NCBI GenBank assembly: GCA_946886185.1
Contig: CAMPIC010000210.1
Location: 1 to 5,881, forward strand
Reading direction: 5' to 3'
DNA length: 5,881 nt
Source: an uncultured bacterium
Lineage (GTDB): Bacteria; Eisenbacteria; RBG-16-71-46; CAIMUX01
The notes below the pieces were generated by a model that did not search any database, had not been told where the DNA came from, and was given only the letters and a program-made list of their open reading frames with translations. Shown one piece after another: positions 1-5,881 of the stretch (the first letter of the stretch is position 1; each line of letters begins with the position of its first letter). Made by a program: the position numbers and the translations under genes.

Positions 1-232
1 GATACGCGGGAACGCCCACCTCTGTCCAGCTCTTGCCCTGATCCTCGGAGCGGTGCAGCTTCGCTCCGAAGTGGCCGAGCTCGAGCGCCGCATAGAGGCA
101 GCCGTCATGGGGATTGTCGAGCATCAGAGAGACCGGACTTCCGAGAAAGTCCACCCGAGTCGGCTTCCAGCGCCCGGCGGTGCGCTCGACGTGGAAGAGT
201 CCCTTGCGCGTGCTCACATAGAGATCGCTCAC
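1..232 (-). CDS. BNR-repeat sialidase-like beta-propeller protein, N-terminal part (partial)
   Basis: Only the first 77 codons are present; the gene continues beyond the left edge. Seen: the protein begins VSDLYVSTRKGLFHVER, continues through a conserved-looking block YAALELGHFGAKLHRS at residues 47-62, and has a classic Asp-box (BNR) motif SEDQGKSW at 62-69 (S-x-D-x-G-x-S-W). Asp boxes mark turns of beta-propeller blades in sialidases and related photosystem-assembly-like or glycosidase-like propellers. A start followed by 'S/GTRKGLF' is typical of the bacterial proteins annotated as exo-alpha-sialidase or WD40/YVTN/BNR-like. No signal peptide or membrane segment is visible, so a cytoplasmic location is inferred, which argues against a secreted sialidase. 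The GTG start is chosen because it lies 9 nt after a GAGAAAGGA ribosome binding site; a TTG at 238 would be only 3 nt away. The site overlaps the stop codon of the upstream MoaD-like gene, so the two are probably co-translated. Enzymatic activity cannot be judged from this fragment. Confidence 0.8.
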   Translation of the reverse strand, partial: MSDLYVSTRKGLFHVERTAGRWKPTRVDFLGSPVSLMLDNPHDGCLYAALELGHFGAKLHRSEDQGKSWTEVGVPAY

Positions 233-241
233 GACCAATGA

Positions 242-250
242 TCCTTTCTC
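242..250 (-). promoter_or_regulatory. Ribosome binding site of the BNR-repeat gene, overlapping the previous stop
   Basis: On the minus strand GAGAAAGGA reads from 250 to 242. It shares two bases with the TGA stop (251-249) of the MoaD-like gene. It favours the GTG at 232 (9-nt spacer) over the in-frame TTG at 238 (3-nt spacer), and it suggests translational coupling of the two genes. Confidence 0.6.
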
Positions 251-518
251 AGCCGCCCGAAAGCGCCTGCATCACGAAGATTCGGGCGTGCGGAGACACG
301 GAATCGCTCAAGCCGCGCCGGTCCTCGATCGCCTCTCCGTCCACGAACACCACGACATGTTTGCGCAGAGCTCCGTGCTCATCGACGATGTACCCGCGCA
401 GCGTCTGATTCTGCGCGAAGACCCCATCGAGCACTTCGCGCACGGTCGAGCCGGCCACGTCCACCGAGGACACGGTTACGTGCCGTTGAAGATGCGGCGT
501 GAACTCCACGCGAGGCAT
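249..518 (-). CDS. MoaD/ThiS-family ubiquitin-like sulfur carrier protein
   Basis: This is an 89-residue protein, within the usual 65-100 range for the family. Seen: a beta-strand-like start (PRVEFTPHL), the helix-forming GSTVREVLDGVFAQN at 23-37, the strand HVVVFVDGEAI at 54-64 matching the family's 'hhhFVNGxxI' signature, a 'DGD'-like region replaced by VSPHARIFV at 74-82, and the C-terminus QALSGG. The terminal Gly-Gly is the hallmark of MoaD, ThiS and archaeal SAMP proteins. It is adenylated by an E1-like enzyme (MoeB/ThiF) and then carries sulfur as a thiocarboxylate or is conjugated to lysines. No molybdopterin, thiamine or E1-like gene lies in the window, so it should not be called moaD or thiS. 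ATG start; GAGGAG (528-523) lies 4 nt upstream. It is followed 16 nt later by a BNR-repeat propeller gene with an overlapping ribosome binding site, pointing to a two-gene operon. Its role here is unknown: a sulfur carrier for an unidentified pathway or a protein modifier are both possible. Confidence 0.85.
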   Translation of the reverse strand: MPRVEFTPHLQRHVTVSSVDVAGSTVREVLDGVFAQNQTLRGYIVDEHGALRKHVVVFVDGEAIEDRRGLSDSVSPHARIFVMQALSGG

Positions 519-548
519 TCGACTCCTCTATTCCCGGCGATGGGTGGA

Positions 549-554
549 ATTGTA
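549..554 (-). promoter_or_regulatory. Possible -10 element for the MoaD-like/BNR operon
   Basis: The minus strand reads TACAAT from 554 to 549, one mismatch from TATAAT, in otherwise G+C-rich DNA. Transcription would start near 542, giving a leader of about 24 nt before the ATG at 518. No good -35 hexamer is seen at 16-18 bp spacing (the 17-bp position reads TGCCTA), so the call rests on the -10 and its position alone. Confidence 0.3.
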
Positions 555-591
555 GTGCCGCACCGGGGTTGTAGGCAGCGCCGGAGTGTCG

Positions 592-601
592 GCGGATCCG
601 C
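592..601. repeat. 10-bp perfect palindrome in the divergent intergenic region
   Basis: GCGGATCCGC is its own reverse complement; the flanking bases (591 and 602) do not extend it. It sits between the two divergent genes, about 40 bp upstream of the putative minus-strand -10 element and about 150 bp before the helicase start, where an operator would be plausible. A 10-bp palindrome arises easily by chance in G+C-rich DNA, and no regulator gene is nearby. Confidence 0.2.
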
Positions 602-737
602 GCGGTGCCCCCTGAGATCGGTGCCCCGTTCCCCGCGTTCGGCGAGCTTTCCGATCCCCGCCTGCTCTCGGCTTCCTCGGAGGACGAGGGTTGCGGTATT
701 CTGATGCCGGACGTTTGTTTGGTCAACCCTCTCTCGA

Positions 738-743
738 ACGAGG
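738..743 (+). promoter_or_regulatory. Ribosome binding site that decides the helicase start
   Basis: ACGAGG lies 5 nt before the ATG at 749. The two earlier in-frame candidates fit less well: the ATG at 704 has its nearest purine-rich site (GAGGG, 686-690) 13 nt away, and the GTG at 605 has none. A weak -10-like TATTCT at 697-702 would put transcription start near 709, after both earlier starts. Confidence 0.45.
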
Positions 744-748
744 CGCCG

Positions 749-3700
749 ATGCCGATCACCGTGAGTCCTCACCACCGTCCCGACGCCGCCTCCGATGCGC
801 GGGCGCTGGAGCTGTTCCATCCGATTCTGCGCACGTGGTTCGTTCGACGCTTCGGCACGCCGACCGAGGCGCAAGCGGGTGCCTGGCCCGCCATCGCGAG
901 CGGACGGGACACCTTGCTGGCGGCGCCGACCGGGTCGGGAAAGACCCTGGCCGCGTTTCTGTGCGCGATCGACGCGCTCATCCGCGAAGCGGAGGCGGGC
1001 ACGCTGGAGCCGGGCGTGCGCGTGGTATACGTCTCGCCGCTCAAGGCGTTGAGCAGCGACATCCAGCGCAATCTCGAAGGGCCGCTCGAGGAAATCCGCG
1101 AGATCGCGCGTGAGCTGGGCTACACCCTCGCACCGATCCGCACCGCTTTACGCACCGGCGACACGCCGAGCGCGGTCCGCCGGGAAATCGTGCAGTCGCC
1201 GCCGCACATCCTGATCACCACGCCCGAGTCGCTCTATCTCATGGTCACGGCCGCGCGGAGCCGCGAGATCCTGCGCAGTGCGCGCACCTTGATCGTCGAC
1301 GAAATCCACGCGTTGTTGCGCGACAAGCGAGGGAGCCACCTGGCGCTGACTCTCGCCCGGCTGGATCATCTCTGCGAGCGGCGTCCGGTGCGGGTCGGGC
1401 TCTCCGCCACGCAGAGGCCGCTCTCGCGATCCGCGCGATTCCTCTGCGGAACCGGGCTGCCGCTGGAGAGCGATCGGCCGGCCGACTGCACCATCGTCGA
1501 CATCGGTCACCAGCGAGACCTCGATCTCGCGCTCGAGCTTCCGCGCACCGAGCTCGAAGCGGTCTGCTCGCACGATCAGTGGTCGGACGTGTACGACCGG
1601 CTGGTCGAGCTGATCGAGGCGCACCGCACCACGCTCATCTTCGTCAATACGCGCCGCCTCGCGGAGAGGCTCGCGCACCAGCTGCGGGAGCGGCTCGGGG
1701 AGAATCACGTCGGCTCCCATCACGGGTCGCTCGCGAAGGAAAGGCGACTGCGCCTGGAGCAGCGGCTCAAGGCGGGGGAGATGAAAGCACTGGTCGCGAC
1801 CGCCTCGCTCGAATTGGGAATCGATATCGGTACCGTGGATCTGGTCTGCCAGGTCGAATCGCCGCGCAGCGTCTCCACGTTCTTGCAGCGAGTGGGACGT
1901 TCCGGCCATGCGCTCGGTCTCGTTCCCAAGGGCAGGCTCTTTCCCACTACCCGCGACGAACTGGTGGAATGCGTGGCGCTCCTCCGCGCAATCCGCGCCG
2001 GCCGGCTCGACACTCTCCGTCCTCCGGTCGCTCCCCTGGATGTGCTCGCGCAGCAGATCGTGGCGGAGTGCGCCTGCCAGGATTGGCACGAGGACGATCT
2101 CTTCGCGCTCGTGCGCAACGCCGCTCCTTATGCAGAGCTGGACCGCAAGGACTTCGATGCGATCGTCGAGATGCTGAGCGAGGGGATTCCGTCGGGAACG
2201 GGGCGCATCGCGCACTATCTGCATCGCGACGGAATCCATCACAAGCTGCACGGGCGGCGCAATGCGCGCCACGCCGCCATCGAAAGCGGGGGAGCGATTC
2301 CGGAGAATGCCGACTATCAGGTGATCGCGGAGCCCGAGGGTACCGTCGTGGGGACGCTCAACGAGGACTTCGCGATCGAGAGCACGGCGGGCGACATCTT
2401 CCTACTGGGAACGACTTCGTGGCGGATCCGGCGAGTCGAGCGCTCGGTGGTGCGCGTGGAAGACGCGGCTGGCGCGCCTCCCACGCTTCCGTTCTGGCTG
2501 GGAGAAGCTCCCGGGCGCACCTTCGAGCTTTCCGAGGAAGTCTCCGCGTTGCGCGCGCAGGTTTCGGAGCGACTGACCGCGGAGATTCCCGATCCTCTCC
2601 GCCAGCGGGCCGAGACGCTCGCCTGGCTCACTGCGGAAACCGGAGGCAATGAAGAGGCGGCCGCGCAGATTCTCGCCTATCTGGATGCGGAGCTCCGTTC
2701 GCTGGGCGTGCTTCCGACGGGCTACGACGTCGTCTTCGATCTATTCGTCGATGAGAGCGGCGGAATGCAGCTGGTAGTACACGCGCCCTTCGGCGGCTCG
2801 ATCAACCGCGCCTGGGGACTCGCGCTGCGCAAGCGCTTCTGCAAGACGTTCGACTTCGAGCTCCAGGCGGCGGCCAACGACGATGCGATCCTGCTTTCGC
2901 TCGGTCCGCAGAACTCGTTCCCGATCGAGGATATGTTCCAGTTCCTCTCGTCGCGCACGGTCGTGGAGACGATGGAGCGCGCCGTCCTCACGTCCCCTTT
3001 CTGGAACACGCGCTGGCGCTGGAACGCGACGCGCGCGCTGGCGGTGCCGCGACAGAGGTTCGGCAAGAAGGTCCCTCCGCCGATTCAGCGGATGCGGGCG
3101 GACGATCTGCTCGCGGCGGTCTTTCCGCAGCAGGTGGCGTGTCAGGAGAACGCGACCGGGCCGATCGGTCCGCCGCCCGACCATCCCCTGGTCGAGCAGA
3201 CGCTGCACGACTGTCTCTATGAAGCGATGGACACCGCGGGGCTGAAGCGCGTCTTGACCGAGATCGAGAGCGGCACGATCCGCCTCCATGCGCGCGACAC
3301 GACGGAGCCATCTCCGTTCACGCACGAGATCCTCAATTCCAAGCCGTACACCTATCTGGACGATGCGCCGCTCGAAGAGCGCCGCGCCCGCGCCATCACG
3401 CTCCGGCGCACGCTTCCTGCGGATGCGCGCGATCTGGGAGCGCTCGATCCCGCGGCGATCGAGCGCGTTCTCGAGGAAGTCCGGCCCGATCCGCGTGATG
3501 CGGAAGAAGTGCACGAATGGCTGCTCGGCTTGACGGCGGTGCGCGCGTCGGATTTTCCCGCGTGGTCGGAGTGGATCGATGTCCTTCGTTTGCAGAATCG
3601 GGTTGCATCGATCGAGGTGCGAGGTTCGGCGCTCTGGATCGCGTCGGAGCAGATGAAGGCAATCGATGAGCTCTATGAGGGAGCTCGCTGGTTGCATCGA

Positions 3701-5179
3701 CCGGACCTGTCGCTGCCGGAGATCGCCGTCGATCGCGAGAAGGCGCTGAGCGAGCTGGTGCGCGGTTATATGGAGATCCTGGGACCGGTGACTGCGCGCG
3801 AGCTTGCGGATCGGCTGCTCCTCGGGGAGGGAGCCGTGAAGATCGCGCTCGCGGACCTCGAATCGCAGGGGATGATCCTGCGGGGGCGCTTCCGTCCAAC
3901 GAACGCGCACGCCGGAGCGACAGGCGAAGAGAGTGCGCTGCAGACCAATGGTGAGGTGTCCCGTGCGGGAGCGTCCGCGAATCGCGAGCGCCCAGAGGCG
4001 CGAGAGGAGGAGTTCTGCAACCGGCGGCTCCTCGCGCGGATCCACCGCTACACGCTCGAACGGCTTCGCAAAGAGATCGAGCCACAGACCGTCCAGGACT
4101 ATCTGCGCTTTCTTGTCGAATGGCAGCATGCTTCCAAAGCGACGCAGATCGAGGGGAAGCGCGGACTGCTCGAGGTCATCGGTCAGCTTCAGGGATTCGA
4201 AGCGCCCGCCGTAGCGTGGGAGCGCCATCTCCTGCCGGCGCGGGTGCGCGACTACGATCCCGATTGGCTGGACGAGCTCTGTCTTTCCGGCGCGGTGACC
4301 TGGCTGCGTCTTTCCACGCGTCCTCCGCGTGTAGAGGGAGAGCCGAGGAGCGCGGCCCCTGCCAGCTCGGCCACTTCGATCGCGCTCGTGCTTCGCAAGG
4401 ACCTGAGCTGGCTGCTCGCGGGTGTGCGCGGCGGGCAGGTCCCGGAGGATCCTCCCCATGGTGCGGCCGCGGAAGTGCTCGCGCCGCTCCGGCGGATGGG
4501 TGCGCTCTTCCACGAGGATGTGGTGCGCGAGAGCCGTCGTCTGCCCGAGGAAGTGGAGCGAGGACTGTGGGAGCTGGTGGCGCGTGGAATCGTGCACGCG
4601 GACGGCTTCGGCTCCTTGCGAATCCTGATGCAGAAACCGAACGAGCGCCGTCTCGCGCATTGGCAACGTCGTCGCCGGCGTTCGCGAGCCTGGGCCACAC
4701 CCGCGGGTCGGTGGGCGCTCATCCCGAACATTCCGCATGATGTCGCGACCGACGGGTGGGACGAGCTCTGTGAATCGTGGGCGCGCCAGCTCTTACGTCG
4801 CTACGGCGTAGTGTTCCGCGATGTCGTGCAGCGTGAGAGCTTCACGCTTCTCTGGCGCGAGCTCCTGCGCTCGTTGCGCCGTCTGGAAGCTCGGGGAGAG
4901 ATTCGCGGAGGACGTTTCGTCACGGGCGTGTATGGAGAGCAGTACGCGCTTCCGGAAGCGGTGGCGATGCTGCGTCACGTACGGCGGCGTGCGCCCGAAT
5001 CGAGCGAGGTGACCGTTTCCGCGGTCGATCCGCTCAATCTCGCCGGCATCGTGACGCCCGGCCCTCGCATCCCGGCGATCCATACCAAGCGCGTCGCGCT
5101 TCGCGATGGAATCCCGGAGCCCGCCACGGTCCTGATCCGCCCGCCGGCGGCTCCGCGCTTGCGCCGCCGGCCCATCTGA
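749..5179 (+). CDS. lhr: Full-length Lhr-type superfamily 2 ATP-dependent DNA helicase
   Basis: This gene encodes about 1476 residues, close to E. coli Lhr (1538) and the mycobacterial protein. Lhr proteins are 3'-to-5' ssDNA translocases and helicases that prefer RNA:DNA hybrids and are linked to DNA repair. Core motifs, numbered from the ATG at 749: I APTGSGKT (59-66), Ia SPLKAL (96-101), TGDTP (136-140), TTPESLYLM (157-165), II DEIH (184-187), III SAT (219-221), IV IFVNTR (297-302), V VATASLELGID (349-359) and VI QRVGRSGH (380-387). The winged-helix and Lhr-specific parts follow: LDVLAQQIV (430-438), LGTTSWRI (553-560; its Trp is probably the DNA-stacking residue of characterised Lhr), LPFWLGEAPGR (580-590) and VVHAPFGGSINRAWG (676-690). 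The long C-terminal region resembles E. coli Lhr, for example LLPARVRDYDPDWLDEL (1161-1177) and VSAVDPLNLAGI (1423-1434), and is expected to hold several winged helices. All ATPase motifs look intact. Oddities: a low-complexity linker at 1050-1086 and a short Arg/Pro-rich end. The reading frame stays open upstream to GTG 605. It is monocistronic, divergent from the MoaD-like gene and convergent with the right-hand gene. Confidence 0.97.
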   Translation: MPITVSPHHRPDAASDARALELFHPILRTWFVRRFGTPTEAQAGAWPAIASGRDTLLAAPTGSGKTLAAFLCAIDALIREAEAGTLEPGVRVVYVSPLKALSSDIQRNLEGPLEEIREIARELGYTLAPIRTALRTGDTPSAVRREIVQSPPHILITTPESLYLMVTAARSREILRSARTLIVDEIHALLRDKRGSHLALTLARLDHLCERRPVRVGLSATQRPLSRSARFLCGTGLPLESDRPADCTIVDIGHQRDLDLALELPRTELEAVCSHDQWSDVYDRLVELIEAHRTTLIFVNTRRLAERLAHQLRERLGENHVGSHHGSLAKERRLRLEQRLKAGEMKALVATASLELGIDIGTVDLVCQVESPRSVSTFLQRVGRSGHALGLVPKGRLFPTTRDELVECVALLRAIRAGRLDTLRPPVAPLDVLAQQIVAECACQDWHEDDLFALVRNAAPYAELDRKDFDAIVEMLSEGIPSGTGRIAHYLHRDGIHHKLHGRRNARHAAIESGGAIPENADYQVIAEPEGTVVGTLNEDFAIESTAGDIFLLGTTSWRIRRVERSVVRVEDAAGAPPTLPFWLGEAPGRTFELSEEVSALRAQVSERLTAEIPDPLRQRAETLAWLTAETGGNEEAAAQILAYLDAELRSLGVLPTGYDVVFDLFVDESGGMQLVVHAPFGGSINRAWGLALRKRFCKTFDFELQAAANDDAILLSLGPQNSFPIEDMFQFLSSRTVVETMERAVLTSPFWNTRWRWNATRALAVPRQRFGKKVPPPIQRMRADDLLAAVFPQQVACQENATGPIGPPPDHPLVEQTLHDCLYEAMDTAGLKRVLTEIESGTIRLHARDTTEPSPFTHEILNSKPYTYLDDAPLEERRARAITLRRTLPADARDLGALDPAAIERVLEEVRPDPRDAEEVHEWLLGLTAVRASDFPAWSEWIDVLRLQNRVASIEVRGSALWIASEQMKAIDELYEGARWLHRPDLSLPEIAVDREKALSELVRGYMEILGPVTARELADRLLLGEGAVKIALADLESQGMILRGRFRPTNAHAGATGEESALQTNGEVSRAGASANRERPEAREEEFCNRRLLARIHRYTLERLRKEIEPQTVQDYLRFLVEWQHASKATQIEGKRGLLEVIGQLQGFEAPAVAWERHLLPARVRDYDPDWLDELCLSGAVTWLRLSTRPPRVEGEPRSAAPASSATSIALVLRKDLSWLLAGVRGGQVPEDPPHGAAAEVLAPLRRMGALFHEDVVRESRRLPEEVERGLWELVARGIVHADGFGSLRILMQKPNERRLAHWQRRRRRSRAWATPAGRWALIPNIPHDVATDGWDELCESWARQLLRRYGVVFRDVVQRESFTLLWRELLRSLRRLEARGEIRGGRFVTGVYGEQYALPEAVAMLRHVRRRAPESSEVTVSAVDPLNLAGIVTPGPRIPAIHTKRVALRDGIPEPATVLIRPPAAPRLRRRPI
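5143..5171. terminator. G+C hairpin at the end of lhr, possible terminator without a U-tract
   Basis: GCCGGCGGC (5143-5151) and GCCGCCGGC (5163-5171) form a perfect 9-bp stem, all G-C pairs, around an 11-nt loop. It lies inside the last codons of lhr, ending 5 nt before the TGA stop at 5177. There is no T-run after it on either strand, so it is not a canonical intrinsic terminator. It could still pause polymerase or protect transcript ends in the 16-bp gap between two convergent genes. Chance occurrence in G+C-rich coding DNA is a real alternative. Confidence 0.3.
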
Positions 5180-5195
5180 ACCTCACGCGGCTCGC

Positions 5196-5881
5196 CTATG
5201 GCGTCTTTGGCGCGCTCGGAGCGGAAACGCGAGGGCGTACGATCACGACCGCGGGCGGATGCGGCGTGGCGATCGCGTCCGGCTCGGTCACGGGATCAGG
5301 GGCGGCGTGTCTGAGTGCGCGCTCGGGTCCGCGGCGGCCCCGCTCGAGTTGCCGTTCCAGACGCCGCAAGGCGCGCGCTTTCTCTCGATCGAGGTCATCG
5401 AGCATGTCCTCGCGGTCCTGTTCGAGATCTTCGATTTCTTCGTTCAGTTCCTCTGACTCGCGTGCGTCGAGATCCTCCAGCTCCCGCAGCTCTTCGAGCT
5501 CCTCGCGCAACGCATCGATCTCCTCCTCGATTGCCCAGCGTGCCTCCTCGAACGAATCTTCGATTTCTTCCCGCAATTCGGCTTCGGTCGTCTCCTCGAC
5601 TTCCCACTCCTGGAAGTCGTCCAGCCGGTGCCGGAGGTCGTACATGTCGATGCGCGCAGCTTCGAGCGAACGACGGACTTCTTCGTACACTTCCGCGTCG
5701 ATCCAGGGATGCACGTCGGCCGCTTCGATGGCTGCTTCGATCGACCGGCGGAGCTCCTCCTCGTCGAGAGGATGATTTGGGAGCCGTTGGCGGATCGCCT
5801 GCACGTCGACTTGCGCTTCGATTTGCGCTTCGATTTGCTGCCGGAGCGGACGCTCGTGTTCGTCGAAGGCCCGACGCGCGT
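5196..5881 (-). CDS. Unrecognised highly charged coiled-coil protein, C-terminal part (partial)
   Basis: I do not recognise this family. The frame is open from the right edge (first full codon at 5879) to a TAG stop at 5198-5196, giving 227 residues; an internal GTG at 5804 is unlikely to be the start because the frame continues upstream with the same character. Seen: residues about 12-25 hold a QIEAQIEAQVD repeat. Residues about 40-85 are amphipathic helix with some aromatics (HPWIDAEVYEEV, DFQEWEVEE). Residues about 90-180 are a very Glu/Arg-rich, probably coiled-coil stretch (for example EEEIDALREELEELREL). Then come a basic patch (RRLERQLERGRRGPER) and a Pro/Ala/Val-rich tail (VVIVRPRVSAPSAP). 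No membrane segment is visible; a signal or anchor could lie in the missing N-terminus. Codon third positions are mostly G or C, supporting a real gene. It converges on lhr with 16 bp between stops. It could be a structural or scaffold protein, or the stalk of a larger membrane protein; neither is shown. Confidence 0.75.
   Translation of the reverse strand, partial: ARRAFDEHERPLRQQIEAQIEAQVDVQAIRQRLPNHPLDEEELRRSIEAAIEAADVHPWIDAEVYEEVRRSLEAARIDMYDLRHRLDDFQEWEVEETTEAELREEIEDSFEEARWAIEEEIDALREELEELRELEDLDARESEELNEEIEDLEQDREDMLDDLDREKARALRRLERQLERGRRGPERALRHAAPDPVTEPDAIATPHPPAVVIVRPRVSAPSAPKTP
5811..5834. repeat. Two tandem 12-bp repeats inside the coiled-coil gene
   Basis: TTGCGCTTCGAT occurs twice in direct succession (5811-5822, 5823-5834) and a third partial copy, TTGC, follows. 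On the coding (minus) strand the unit encodes Ile-Glu-Ala-Gln, giving QIEAQIEAQ. The unit is a multiple of 3, so copy-number changes would keep the frame. Confidence 0.8.

Noticed and set aside
53..241. Plus-strand open frame of 62 codons
   Set aside because: It is antisense to the BNR-repeat protein, which has an Asp box and a good ribosome binding site.
288..704. Plus-strand open frame of 138 codons
   Set aside because: It is antisense to the MoaD-like gene, whose protein has clear family features, and it crosses the divergent promoter region.
1148..2272. Minus-strand open frame of 374 codons
   Set aside because: It is antisense to the lhr helicase motifs, with no ribosome binding site or recognisable family; a G+C shadow.
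2741..4738. Minus-strand open frame of 665 codons
   Set aside because: It lies wholly inside the clearly conserved lhr coding region. Long antisense frames are common in G+C-rich genes, and its product shows no recognisable domain.
749..5179. Lhr as part of a defence or nuclease cluster, such as the Lhr-core with ligase/exonuclease/metallophosphoesterase arrangement
   Set aside because: The protein is the full-length type, not the short Lhr-core. No nuclease, ligase or phosphoesterase gene lies next to it, and both flanking genes are on the opposite strand.
5266..5775. Plus-strand open frame encoding a 169-residue Ser/Arg-rich protein
   Set aside because: It is the antisense of a Glu-rich coiled coil: GAG/GAA codons read backwards give Ser-rich frames. 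The minus frame has the expected G/C third-position bias, extends further and ends neatly next to lhr.
5811..5834. Direct repeats considered as a CRISPR or iteron array
   Set aside because: There are only two full 12-bp copies with no spacers, in frame within a coding region; they are coding repeats.

Overview
The window is G+C-rich bacterial chromosome (about two thirds G+C by eye). Codon third positions are strongly G/C-biased in all four genes seen. I cannot place it in a phylum with confidence. The large Lhr helicase and the MoaD-like/beta-propeller pair both occur in many high-G+C lineages. No phage, insertion sequence, CRISPR or RNA gene is visible.

Layout, left to right. (1) At 1-518, on the minus strand, is a tight two-gene unit. 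A small MoaD/ThiS-type beta-grasp (ubiquitin-like) protein with a C-terminal Gly-Gly (249-518) is followed 16 nt later by the first 77 codons of a BNR-repeat, sialidase-like beta-propeller protein that runs off the left edge (1-232). (2) At 519-748 is a divergent intergenic region with a plausible -10 element for the minus-strand unit, a 10-bp perfect palindrome, and the ribosome binding site that best defines the helicase start. (3) At 749-5179, on the plus strand, is a full-length Lhr superfamily 2 DNA helicase of about 1476 residues. It has the N-terminal ATPase core and the long C-terminal region with winged-helix-type domains. (4) At 5143-5171 is a 9-bp perfect G+C hairpin inside the last helicase codons, next to the convergent gene end. 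(5) At 5196-5881, on the minus strand, is the C-terminal 227 residues of an unrecognised, highly charged coiled-coil protein that runs off the right edge.

How the parts relate. The helicase appears to be a single-gene transcription unit, divergent from the left pair and convergent with the right gene. I see no sequence-based reason to put it in one pathway with either neighbour. The helicase is most likely a DNA-repair helicase. The left pair probably acts as a unit because the second gene's ribosome binding site overlaps the first gene's stop codon, but what it does is not established. The least explained items are this pair, the charged coiled-coil protein, and the helicase C-terminus, which seems to lack the end segment that carries a reported catalytic aspartate in the E. 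coli protein.
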